In this document: piece after piece, positions 11,121 to 21,895 of the stretch | Numbering within the stretch: position 1 is the first letter of the stretch | How the letters are laid out: each line of letters starts with the position of its first letter | Made by a program: the position numbers and the translations under genes | Notes under the pieces: generated by a model | The model's input: only the letters and a program-made list of their open reading frames with translations | The model's database searches: none | What the model was told of the DNA's origin: nothing | NCBI RefSeq assembly: GCF_002443255.2 | Contig: NW_019211454.1 | Coordinates: 33,028,061 to 33,092,060, forward strand | From: Varroa destructor | Taxonomy: Eukaryota; Arthropoda; Arachnida; Mesostigmata; Varroidae | Reading direction: 5' to 3' | Length of the DNA stretch: 64,000 nucleotides

Positions 11121-13430
11121 CAACATATAGCTACTCGTTGCTTTTTCGCCCGTTATTATTCAAGGTGTTAAGCGCTTCCGTTGGATTTTTATTGCCATTT
11201 AGCTTTGCATTCGTAGTCGTCGACGGGTCTTCCAGCTGAAGTTCTATCACTTCACGTTTAGCTAAAGATAGACCTCTCGCGGCTACTGCATTCGATTATG
11301 TTTTTTCGCCTATTTTGGCGTTTGGCAATAACTGGACCACGCTGACCCAGTTTCCTATAAATGCGTTACACTTGTCAGGCCTGACGTGAATCCCTGAAGC
11401 TGTAGCGGAACTGACCATGAACTATGACAGGTTTTAGGATCATTCCTCAAATGATTCTAAGAAATGAGGTCTTTGTGAATCTTTATTGTTAGTTTAACTA
11501 ATAATTTTAGAAATCTAGATAATTTAGCTTTCGATGCTACTACTACTACTACTTTGCTATGTTTAACGCACGCGTCCGGAATTTTTTTGTTAGATTTAAC
11601 ATGTATTACACGAGAAGCTTCCTTCGCATCACGTTTTTGTACTGGCTCGTAAATGTAAAGGTCCTCCACAAATTGCCGACAGTTCACAGCGTCATATGTT
11701 GACACTGAATCATCTCAAATGATGTTTGCCTGCGATAATCGCTGCAGGAAAGCTGTCGCCCTAATTCTGAATAAAGGCGGAAATAAAAAAGGGGGATCGA
11801 TTATTTCTATTAGGCTTTGTATGCAACTAATGTATCAGTATTTGAGTAGCATTCGCAAACAACACGTTTACCATATGGAAAGGTAGTTTGAACCGATGCC
11901 TAAAATTTGAGTTGTTGATTATTTCCAATTGATACGATAATATTATTGTCTATTTTCGAAGCAATAAACAAGCGTGAGGCTCGCAAACCTTCCTCGGAAA
12001 CATTTTTTTTTTTAGCGTTACTGGAACTTTTAGCGTGGAACGCCTGTTTATCATCTGCGTAGAATAAAACCACGATTTTATCTACAAAAGCTTTCGAAGA
12101 AGCTTTCCGAATGATCTCACTGTAAAGCACCTGGGCCTAGGCCTAAGACTAGGCCCAAGATTCATTAGTCGAAATGAAGGATCATACGAAGCACCAAGCG
12201 CCGAACGAACGGATGCAAAGTGGTCTATGGAATTCATCTGTTTAAAATTAATCGGAAGGCTTTGCATATATCTAGCAGATATATATGATTGTAAAGTTCC
12301 CTGTCCGGAAGCAACTTCCAAGGATCTGGCAAAAAATTAGGCTCTTGGATAAGCACGTCGTTCAATGCCGCTGTAACAGCGCTCCGAGCACCTATGTCTT
12401 TGCATGGAGTAACTTGAATCGATTAAAGAAACTGTTTCATCATTGCTAACACCAGAAGGTAGCGGTTTAGCGAACCTGGTAGTCCAGATAACGGTTCTTC
12501 CTGATACTCATCCTTAACCGACTCAACCACATCATCGTCAGTAGCTTTCAAAGGGTTCTGATCTTTCTTGGCAGGAATTGATAAATGCTTAAATCTGGCC
12601 AATAATAATCTCTTGTCAGTTCCAAGATACTAAACGTTGGTTTTTAATAGTACGGTGATGCCTCTGCGTCCCGCAACTCTTAGCAGTGCCAATTGTTGAC
12701 CAAGCGACCCCGTGCCAGGTTGTGGGGGCATCATTAACGCCTAGATTATTCAGCTCTCCCTAAGCAGAGGTGTTTTTGCTGACCTTGTCTCGATGGCATT
12801 GAAAGGATCAGGCTGAAGTGGGACAGATACCTGTGACTGTTTCCTTGACAGCATGATGTATCACGCCTTTGCTTGCTAAGCTTAGGGACGTATGGTATTC
12901 CAGGTGTAAATCGGACGTCGACACATTGTATCGTGCTGGAAACCACCAGTCCGACGTAACGCCTAACGGCATAAACACCGGACATAAAACCGGAGAAACA
13001 AACATTTGTGATTGCCACTTGCAGAACCGTTCCGGCGACATATGGAAAATAATCTTACAATTATCTTGTTGAAGATTATATATTATTTATATATATTAAA
13101 TAACAGGCAAAGCGTCCGGTCCTTAACAATGAAGCCTATATCGACAGATTTCCTGGCCATTGACGCTATTAGCCACCGCAATGATATTGTGAGTACCCTT
13201 AACTACCGTTCCTTTTTGTTGGGTAGCCGATGCCTGATGCTTTGATCCCTATCAAACTATGTTCAGCAAAACGACTGCTTACTACAAACTAAATGAACTA
13301 TTACCTCTTTAAATTTGACATAACGATATAGGAAGACAAAACGGCCTCTCCGATGATAGTGCTTCACGTAGCCCGAGGGGTGTCTTGATCCGGAAAATTT
13401 ATTCACAGACAACTAGCTAAACATAGCCCA
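11121..13430. other. Intergenic stretch, no gene seen
   Basis: No supported coding region. It contains a (CTA)n run near 11,536 and a GC-rich inverted repeat at 12,132-12,157. A patch at 12,750-13,040 is open in several frames on both strands but matches nothing I know. Confidence 0.4.
12132..12157. repeat. Perfect 9-bp inverted repeat
   Basis: TGGGCCTAG at 12,132-12,140 is mirrored by CTAGGCCCA at 12,149-12,157 with an 8-nt spacer. It stands out as GC-rich in AT-rich surroundings. Function unknown. Confidence 0.8.
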
Positions 13431-13439
13431 TTTGTGCCG

Positions 13440-13640
13440 AAACGTCAGTGCGCTATCTGGTCTTTAGACCGTACATCCTATATACTATTCCGTTTGTTCG
13501 CTTGCTTGTTTGAGTGTCTTACTTATAAAAAAAAAATACTCAGTTACAGACTCAGCGGTCTTAAATGTACCGTGGCTTTATATTTCGGAATTAGCTACGG
13601 CGTAACTGAATTGACCAGCTTTTTCCTCTAACGACAATTT
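13440..13640 (+). pseudogene. Decayed tetraspanin copy (TM2-TM3 remnant)
   Basis: An open frame reads LFECLTYKKKILSYRLSG, aligned codon by codon with LLGCCSTYKRKVCLLITYA of the 18.3-kb gene. It continues as VALYFGISYG against MLYCALVISG. A hydrophobic run precedes it, as TM2 should. The N-terminal half, the large loop and TM4 are not recognisable. Same strand as the genes and placed between copies 2 and 3. Confidence 0.4.
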
Positions 13641-15360
13641 TGATTCTGATTATACAATAAAGTTATCGTGTTCAGGTAAAATAACGCAGTTCGATCTCGA
13701 AGGAAATGCACTTTGTAAATTTTTGCCGTGTTCATATAGGTTTGTTGCCAACTCCTGAGCTGTTAACATAGTATCATGTTTTACATATTCTCAGGAACGT
13801 CGTTCCAAAACGAATTGTCTGAAACGATTCTGTCTTATGCTAATATTTGTAAACACCGCAATAACATATAGAATAGATCAAGAGGAAGCGTTTCCTTGAA
13901 TATACCTATTTCTTTGATTGCGTCAACGTCCTTACAGTTTAAGCGAATATACGCAGTTGATCTGGATGGCAAAGACCGGCAGCTCCAACGATTTCTATAT
14001 GCGCCTTGTCGTGCTCTTAGTGTATCGCCAACTCCTCTTGGCGTGTCTGCATCGGTAAAAAAAACTCAGCTCCCGTGTGAAATCTAAATTAGTGGTTTGG
14101 CCTGCTCCGTTGACCTCGTTCAGTTTCTAATAGTTTTTCCGCAAAGTTTGATGTCCCCAACGAATTTCGGCGTTTGTTGGAACAGAGTAGTTACAGTGTC
14201 TTTACGTGACGTCGTTATTTCTGCTGAATGATGCTCTTGTGTGGAACTGTTGACCAAAGCTGTCTGCTGGACAATGCTGACAACATGCAGAAATAATACC
14301 TTGCGACTTGAATGGCTTTGATGGAGTTCCCCGCGAATTTCTCTAAGATCGGCCAAGTGGTTTTGATCTTATATGTATACTCGTCTTCTCGATACGTCTC
14401 ACCTAACCTCAGCTCTTATTTATCTGGCACGTTGATCTTGTCGTTATAACGAATTGTTTCGAGCTGCCCATTGCTCGTTAGAGAGAGATACCAACTCCTA
14501 AAAGCCCAATGGGTTCCATCCAATTTTTGGACTGCCCATCGATAATTTACTTTTAGCAGTGCTCTGAGATTCGTTAATTCAACAGGACGTGATAATATTA
14601 AAGTGCTTCTAATGCTGCTGTTATAGCCTTAATAGTGCAATTGGTATTCACGCGTCGATACTGTTCGATCAACGAATAGCTAATAGAACCACGACTTCGA
14701 CGGCAATACCTTTCGTCTTCTGAAAGCCTCAGCACCGCATTAAGTCAAACCTGCCGGCACATATCAATAACGTATGACTGGCCACGCCACAAGTAGCTCG
14801 GCTATTCTAGCAATGTCCTCAATGAGTTTACGACCACGGCCGTCTATTGTCCCGCAAGCGTAAGGCCGCCAACATTTCGATACTACGAAGCTACCGCTCA
14901 AGAACGATTACACAGGCACAATCTCAGCACCGTTCGGTACATCCGTGCATCGACCGCTTCCGGCGACTTCTACAGTAAGAATGGTAGTCTGTCAGCTTAT
15001 CGGAGTACTTTAGAGTGCTTGCAGAACGTTTTTCTATATGCCGTGTGTGCCACGCTCATTTTTCGAATCGCAAGAAAGCTCTGTGGTACGCGTTAGCGCA
15101 TCACCATGATCGTCGAATGGCCTTTTCTATACAACCTTCCACACATGTTGTCAGCATTTATAAATACTTGTTAAACACTCATCTTCGTTCTAGATAAGTA
15201 ACGACACACCACTGATGAACACTTTCATTCAGTACTACGGTTATATTAGGGAACTTAGTGCATGCAATTCAAAGCCACCTAACAAGCTTTCAGTGTCAAA
15301 TGTTGATTAGTTTGTAACAGCCTGGCTGATAACTAAATATGCTTTCGAAATTCTACATAA
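13641..15360. other. Intergenic stretch, no gene seen
   Basis: Several 60-80-codon frames exist on both strands (for example 14,356-14,120 on -) without recognisable family, start context or splice structure. The patch 14,450-15,000 is less AT-rich than its surroundings but stays unassigned. Confidence 0.4.
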
Positions 15361-15363
15361 AAA

Positions 15364-15382
15364 AGGAAAACATCCGCTATGA
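15364..15382 (+). promoter_or_regulatory. A-rich upstream block, tetraspanin copy 3
   Basis: AAGGAAAACATCCGCTATG, 56 bp before the ATG, aligns with the block before copy 2 (AAGGAAAAC, then CTATG) after a 5-nt deletion. It lacks TCAGT. Probably homologous 5' flank; promoter role is inferred. Confidence 0.35.
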
Positions 15383-15437
15383 TAAATATTGACCTTAGGA
15401 GTTTGTATTCTTACCAATCACTAGATGTAAAGCCGTA

Positions 15438-16124
15438 ATGGATCAGGCGAACTGTAGGAGATGCGTAAGGTTGACGTTAATAGGCCTAAATGCAGTTATA
15501 ACTTTATTCGGTCTAGCCATCTTGATTTGGAGCGCAGCGAACGTAAAGGCAAACACAGTCACCGATGGAAAAACAGGTGTTATTCTGGGTCTGCTAGTGT
15601 CCGTCCTGTCTATAATTGGCATCTTCGGTGTATACAACAAAAATGTCTGCTTACTTGTCACGTACGCCATAGTGCTGGGGGTGCTGATGTTCGCCAGTCT
15701 CGCTTTAGCTTTGCTATTCAATTTAGCCAATTCAAATATTTCGCTCATTAAAAATAGCATGAATTCTTCAATGTATCAATATTACAACGACAAGAGGTCC
15801 AAACAAGAGTGGGACGAAGTTCAGAAGATGCATATGTGCTGTGGTCTAGAAGCTCCCAGCGACTGGAAGAATGTACCAGGATACTTACATGAAGAACCAA
15901 AGTCTTGTGGTGACAAACCGTCGAACCGAAAGGGATGCTGGGGATCCTTGGAGAAATCACTGCAAATGGTGTTTACGATCAGTAAAGGAATATTTACTCT
16001 GCTTGCTGCCGCTTCATTTATGGGAGTGGTCTGTGCTTGCTATGTCACCTATAGTCCTGGACAAGATGTCAGCGGAACCAGCCGGCACTTTCACACGGGA
16101 AGCTCGTCAGTATGTCAGAACTGA
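15438..16124 (+). CDS. Tetraspanin-like membrane protein, single exon (copy 3)
   Basis: Encodes 228 residues starting MDQANCRRCVRLTLIG. Membrane spans lie at about 11-31, 46-66, 70-94 and 178-203. The large loop has QEWDEVQKMHMCCG (CCG 134-136), DWKNVPGYL, KSCG (C157) and GCW (C167). CRRC precedes TM1, and CACY lies in TM4. The tail is GSSSVCQN, a serine cluster like copies 1 and 2 plus a terminal Cys. It is the nearest paralogue of copy 2, including similar 5' flanks, so the pair probably arose by tandem duplication. One exon; start supported by alignment to copy 2. ATTAAA lies 150 bp downstream. Partner and site of action are unknown beyond the family role. Confidence 0.93.
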   Translation: MDQANCRRCVRLTLIGLNAVITLFGLAILIWSAANVKANTVTDGKTGVILGLLVSVLSIIGIFGVYNKNVCLLVTYAIVLGVLMFASLALALLFNLANSNISLIKNSMNSSMYQYYNDKRSKQEWDEVQKMHMCCGLEAPSDWKNVPGYLHEEPKSCGDKPSNRKGCWGSLEKSLQMVFTISKGIFTLLAAASFMGVVCACYVTYSPGQDVSGTSRHFHTGSSSVCQN

Positions 16125-16273
16125 CATAGGCAGGCGTAAATTTTTGTCGTATCTATTTGCTCAGTTGTGAGGTGACACACGGTTCTGTTGTGTCTGTTTA
16201 ACTTTTAAAAAAATTAGTATCGTTTTACCTTTAACGAAATAGTATCATCATTTAAGAATTCACTCTGGATGTT

Positions 16274-16279
16274 ATTAAA
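16274..16279 (+). terminator. ATTAAA poly(A) signal variant
   Basis: The commonest non-canonical hexamer, 150 bp after the copy-3 stop. Placement fits a short 3' UTR. Confidence 0.4.
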
Positions 16280-18227
16280 ATCACAACATTGGCACTATAT
16301 ACGGAAAAAGAAGTTTGACAGTGTAAAAATTCTAGAAGGTTGGATAAAGTTCAGATTCTTTTATCCTTGATTGCCCGCGTGACCTTCCTTTTAGAAACAA
16401 CAGTGGCGGATCTCGAGAATGAACATTTACTAGACTAGGTAAGTTTCGTACGGAAAATGTAGGGTCTCCCTTAACCTCTTCGATTCAAGATATGTAGAAA
16501 CACATCAGTATCGCAGATCCTACGTGTACAAACCACACCAATAGGCTCAGTGATCACCAATAGAAGAGCGGCCTTGTCGGCCCTTGTCAATACGCATTCG
16601 GTGGTCAGAAGCATACCAAGGCGATGATTGTACCAATCAAATCTTATCACATACAAGGCGGGAAAGAGATGTTTCGATGTTATTATATGCGATTCTGTTT
16701 TCGATGTGTTCTGAGACAAATGCGTCTTTTCGACATTTTGAAAATTTAGAGCCTTAAGAAGTACAAGAGCCTACGTTGAGACAGCAGCGAAAACTTATGT
16801 GTCCATTGAACAGCTGATTTTAATTCTCTGCGGTAATAAAGTCCACCTGAACACGTAAGTGATTGAAGGGTGTTTTATCTTTAAGGTGACACTTAATCTT
16901 TTACAGACTGAGAAAAGGAAATTAACAAAAAAATGACTTTTTGATCATTTGCTTTGCTCTGAAGTATACAAAAGATGCACAATCCACTCGTCCATTAGTC
17001 GAACATAGGAGAGTCGCCCTACTTTTTGCAAAGCTGCAACAAATAGCACGTATTTCTAATATGAGCGATGCGTTTCGACCAGACGAAAGACACAGACCAA
17101 ACGTTGGCCGCAAATCAAATGTGGCCTGAGAAGACCCGCGGAGCATATTTGGGGTGCGTAGACTACGCCGCATTTATTAAACGGCACTCGCTAGCGACGG
17201 AAAACAATATAGAGTCATCAAGGTTAATTTCAGCAGCTCGATCGCCGTTGCAGCCTTATAGCTTGTTATGACACTAGCATTCCTTTGCTTTGTGATTCTA
17301 TTCTATGGGATGCAGTCACATTCGACGCCCCCGCACAAACTGATAACGCTCCCTTATAGGAGCTGCACGTCATAATAACGGATGGATAAGGTGTAGCTTG
17401 TTAACTGACTATTCCATTGAATAGGTTCTTGGTGTATTTTGGACGGCTACATATAGATACGGGCTCCATATTAGGCATTCGCTTGGGTCTAGGCTTTGTA
17501 ATGCTTAACCTATTTTTATCGTACAAATAAGAACGATATTTACTCAACGGTGTTTATGCGGAGATATTACACCTTGCCAAAAAACAGCGAGCTAAAAAAC
17601 TTTTTTGAGCCCCTCAAAAATCATACTCTCATGGGGTACGCGAGTTAATGCAATCAGCTTGCCTATGGTATTCCTTTATGACATTTTATCGATTTCAACG
17701 GTTACTTGAGCGAAGATACCTTATAATGAAATAACAACTTAACTCGATAATGGCGTACTGCGTATTCGTGGTTACTTTGTTGCTTTTGTGACTTGAAGCG
17801 TGAAGCTTCTTGGAGACATATCCACGATGCATTTCAATGCGTCTAAATATGCACTACTCGTACCTGTACCTAATCAATGACACAGACATATCATTGAAGA
17901 ATTATTATAGAACTGAAGTAACCCGGTTCTGTATAAATATTCCGCTGGCTACTTCTTAGAGCAATGGCACGCGACGTATATAGCATGTTTCGCATTCAGC
18001 ATTACTTCGATAAAATTTTAGTGTATCTTTGAAAACTTTGCTAGGCTGAACTTCCTGCACTTAGCTTCTATATCTTTATCAGTGACATAGTCATCTACCT
18101 AACGTAACTTCTCGAGCATAATGAATACTATGTAAGCGCCTGCTGCGATCCGAATTGCAATCATTAATTGCTGTAAACAACGAATAGATCGGTTGTGATC
18201 TTCGCTAATTTCGATACACTGATCCTA
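16280..18227. other. Intergenic stretch, no gene seen
   Basis: Lies between tetraspanin copies 3 and 4. Short frames (for example 16,719-16,471 on -, 17,068-17,271 on +) resemble nothing I know. No repeat or RNA gene recognised. Confidence 0.45.
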
Positions 18228-18246
18228 AGAAAAACTGCATAGTTGC
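18228..18246 (+). promoter_or_regulatory. A-rich upstream block, tetraspanin copy 4
   Basis: AAGAAAAACTGCATAGTTG, 21 bp before the ATG, resembles the A-rich blocks ahead of copies 2, 3 and 5. Shorter and more diverged, so weak. Confidence 0.25.
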
Positions 18247-18267
18247 AAACGAACACTCGGATTGACG

Positions 18268-18918
18268 ATGACGGAGAACTACAGGGCTTGTGTTAGGTGG
18301 ACATTGACACTGATCAACTTGCTTCTTGCGGTAATTTCGATATTAACTCTGCTTCTGGGCGCATACTACATATGGAAGAACGGCGATGCTCTTCGACCCG
18401 GGATAGCGGCCATCGTTTTCGGTATGGTGATACTTCTTGTTTCGTTACTCGGCTGCTGTAGTACATACAAACGGAAGGTATGCTTACTTATCACTTACGC
18501 CATTGTCCTAAACTTGATGCTGTACTGCGCGCTCGTAATCTCCGGCCTTATATTCTACGCTAGTTGGCACCTTGAGGACTTCAAGAGTTATTCGAATGAC
18601 ACAATGTATGAGTACTACACAAATAAGACCTCGAAAAGAGAGTGGGATACCAAGCAAAAAACGTACGAATGCTGCGGCCTCGACAGGCCCATTGACTGGA
18701 AGAAAGTGCCGAACTTTCCGGGCATATTCCCTGACTCCTGTGGAGTGAGGCCGTTAAATCGAACAGGATGTTGGAAGCCCGAAAAGGAAACGTTAGGAGT
18801 AGCGTTTCTCATTGGTCGTGTGATACTTATAGCCACTGCCGTCGTCACGATCACAGGTATACTAGGTGCATGCTACCTCGCCAGTAACCCCGGTCAACGA
18901 GGGAGGAGCGAGAGATGA
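18268..18918 (+). CDS. Tetraspanin-like membrane protein, single exon (copy 4)
   Basis: Encodes 216 residues, MTENYRACVRWTLTLIN at the start. The open frame runs 6 bp further upstream, but only to a TTG, so the ATG at 18,268 is used. Spans lie at about 12-36, 45-65, 71-98 and 178-205. The large loop has REWDTKQKTYECCG (CCG 135-137), DWKKVPNFPG, PDSCG (C158) and TGCW (C168). The Cys pair after TM2 (GCCSTYKRK) is a likely palmitoylation site. The tail is short and basic (RGRSER) and lacks the serine cluster of copies 1-3. Loop sequon NDT (Asn110) could be N-glycosylated. Several relics in the window resemble this copy most. AATAAA at 19,049. Confidence 0.92.
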   Translation: MTENYRACVRWTLTLINLLLAVISILTLLLGAYYIWKNGDALRPGIAAIVFGMVILLVSLLGCCSTYKRKVCLLITYAIVLNLMLYCALVISGLIFYASWHLEDFKSYSNDTMYEYYTNKTSKREWDTKQKTYECCGLDRPIDWKKVPNFPGIFPDSCGVRPLNRTGCWKPEKETLGVAFLIGRVILIATAVVTITGILGACYLASNPGQRGRSER

Positions 18919-19048
18919 GACGTCACACCACCGCTTCGACAATTGAGTTACCTGGCAGAACTGACCTATTTATGAGTTAACCATGTTCCAATATTTAATT
19001 TTCTTACTACCGCCTACTAATCTAAGAGTTCATTGTCATCGGTTGTAC

Positions 19049-19054
19049 AATAAA
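19049..19054 (+). terminator. AATAAA poly(A) signal
   Basis: A canonical hexamer 131 bp after the copy-4 stop. Confidence 0.5.
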
Positions 19055-21449
19055 ATAATTATCGAAGAAAAAAGCTTCGACTCTTAATTAGTCAATTATG
19101 GTTAACGCATCTATGTAGGTACGTACCTAGCGGTTAACGTTTGTGGTTAGGATTTTATGGGTACGTTACCTCGGTATTTCGCCTAAACGATTGGCAATGT
19201 TAAGATGCTAAACGAGGCGACAGCGATCGAACCAACTGCATGTCATGGTCGTTATGAGCGGCGCCACAAAGCTTTAGCCTCGAGGACGCTGAATCCCCGT
19301 AGAACGGGGATGTGCAAAGGCTCCATCCCCTGTGTGTTCGGAATATCTTTACATCAGGCATCGCCGTGGCTACTCGAGATGCCGAGCATCCGTACAACTG
19401 CTCCTGTTGATGCGTGAAGAATGACAAATTAGGCTTTACACGTTTCATGAATACGTCAGGTAGTACTGATGGTCATGTAAAGCTTGAGAACCGATGATCG
19501 TGCGGTACCATTCATTGTTTTTCATTACTCTTGTAAAGTCCATGCGCGATTATCTATCCTATGGGTCAATCACCAGCTCCCCTAACAGATCGCAGTTCGC
19601 GTCGGTTGTGGCGGACGGAACAAATTACAGCTTAGATGTCCTGGTGCTAACAATAGTGTAGGAATACAAGGTATTAACGAACAGTGTCTGATCTAATATA
19701 CTTGAAGGTAATTGGTGTGTATTTTATAGACCTTAAAATGCTTTAGGCTCTTTGCTAGGACGTAGCAAGAGAAACTCCATACAAAGGACATGATCGTTAA
19801 ACTTAATGGCAGATGTTCCCCTGTGCATGGTCGTTAGCGTACTCGTCCACTGGGCCGAAGAGCAACGAACGTTGCTACGAATAGTGCGGGATAGACTAGA
19901 ACCTAGATACTAGATTTGTCATTCTCAAACGATAGGTAAACGCGCCAACCTTCGAATATTGCGCAGCAGGAAGTAAAACTTTCTATGCAGCTTGAGTCTG
20001 AGCTTGTACGAAGGCTGCAAGCATCTCAAAAATATTCATTACTGGGCAGCTCGCCAAGCAAAATCAAGGGGACATCAGATACTAGATTTATCTACTCTAC
20101 CTTTGTATTTTGATTTAACAACGGTAATTCGGAATATATGGGAACACATCTTGGAGAATTGGAATACGAGGTTTGGATTGGGTTGGCAAAATGATAATTT
20201 TGTCGACAGCCTATACTGTTGTTGGTAATTATGCCGTTTCTGAAAAAGGTTTTCACACGTAGACATAAAAGATTCACAATATAGAAAAGACTGAGTACGT
20301 TAAATCCATCAAAAAGAGCGTAAAACGCCATTGCTGATAGTTAAAGATATTCATACAAGTTTATCCCATTTAATTTTTTTTCGAGGAAATAAAAACATAT
20401 TTTTTAAAAGTTGTTACTGACTCACCTTCTTTCAACCAACTTCAGAAATGACCAAAGGGTGATTTGGATTTTGAAAAAACAGAACAGTTAAGTGTTAGGA
20501 TGGCGATTAGGACGGCTCCGCATGAGATCTCATAAAAATTAATTAGCTAAGTAACTAAACAGAGTATTCTCATTGACCTTTGCACAATTAAGCTAACGAT
20601 GCAATGGGAAACCTCTGCAGGCTGGTTACTGTAGCCAAAAATTTAGTTTGGCCATGTCTTATCGAAGCTGAAGTCGGTATTTTCCGGTTGTGCTTTCAAA
20701 TAGGACCGAGCTGTGATCGTTAGTTGTTAGCGGATTATTATTAAATAAGGATTTTTTTGGTATACCAATGGCACGTAACGGCATTCGATCTGGGCACTGG
20801 TCAAAGGTGGAAGGCGGACGCTGATGTCATTTAATGTCGTTCAAACTAAACCATAACTGAAATATTGGCGTTACAATCTAGGAAACAGAAAATAAACGGC
20901 ATGTAGTTATAGGAAGACCAATACCAGATTAGTTGCTATTTACCGATCATTGATCGCTTACCATATCGTCAGCTATTTGCTGCGTTGCAGTTTTTCTCTC
21001 GGCCTTTTCCATTGTTTGATATATTTTGGCGCTAAAATTCAAAAATCGCGATAGCAAGCTGTTATCACAACAGTAGTAAATGCTACAACCACGCTCGTTG
21101 TTACATAGCTATACATAACATTAACACCAGTCGGTATCAAATATAGGGTCCGTCGATAATTTGTAGAAATATTCGTAGTTTATTTTTATTGCCGCGGGGA
21201 AGGAGAAGGTAAGGTAAGCATACATTCAAGCGCAAAAGTTGTAAAGATCTAATAGGTTACCGGGAAATAGGTTAACGTAGAAGCTTGTCTTTCTAAAAGT
21301 GAAATTCCTGCTTGTCTCCTGTTATGTACACTGCTAGAGTGAATAGTATATAATTTATCGAGCCAAGCAATATATATACATATATACAGGACCGCTCTTT
21401 AAAGTAGGTGATTTTTAAATTTACGGTTCGGGCCTATCGATAGACGAAG
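19055..21449. other. Intergenic stretch, no gene seen
   Basis: A less AT-rich patch at 19,200-19,440 is open on both strands without recognisable product. A 78-codon + frame at 19,992-20,228 is unrecognised. No RNA gene found. Confidence 0.4.
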
Positions 21450-21895
21450 GCCGTTCTAGATGCATCAGATTAGCAGCAATAAGCTCAACTGTAGCCACTT
21501 AGTCTAATCATTTTTATTTGAAGCGCATTATGCACTGCGAAAATGCTCTACGATCGAAAAGTAGTCGTGACTCGGGTTGGTGTTACGCATTGGGCTCCTG
21601 CTAATTCAGTCCGGCTAATCTAACGGGAGCATTTTTCTACTCAGTCCTTACGCGACGCTTCCGATATTCATGATGATTTCTGCGCTCGTCGTTGTCACCT
21701 TCTTACCTCTTGGAACCTCACACGTTGATATTATGAGAGGTGAATTGAATGATGATTTGTATCAATGCTACCTGAATAAGGCATAGAGAAAAGGGTGGAA
21801 CCTTAAGCAGGAACAGTTTGCCTGGTGCGGCGCTTGCTAGTTCCTGTGCTTAAAACGACCGCGATGTTTGGAACCGATAAAGCTACATTTGAAAT
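21450..21895 (+). pseudogene. Tetraspanin pseudogene (18.3-kb type)
   Basis: This is the clearest relic. The frame from about 21,752 reads LYQCYLNKA, stop, RKGWNLKQEQFAWCGA, stop, then LKRPRCLEPIK. It matches MYEYYTNKTSKREWDTKQ, YECCG and PLKRPGCW, with the DW-to-SCG segment deleted and CCG changed to WCG. Upstream, TTGATTTGGAGCGCA of copy 3 matches TTTATTTGAAGCGCA near 21,516. GATGCTCTTCGACC of copy 4 matches AATGCTCTACGATC near 21,542. TGATGATTTCTGCGCTCG near 21,671 matches TM3 of copy 4. In-frame stops and frameshifts show it is dead. Same strand as the genes. Confidence 0.8.

Noticed and set aside
19200..19270. Possible minus-strand tRNA (GGTTCGATC near 19,230)
   Set aside because: The T-arm does not pair and the acceptor stem closes by four bases at most.
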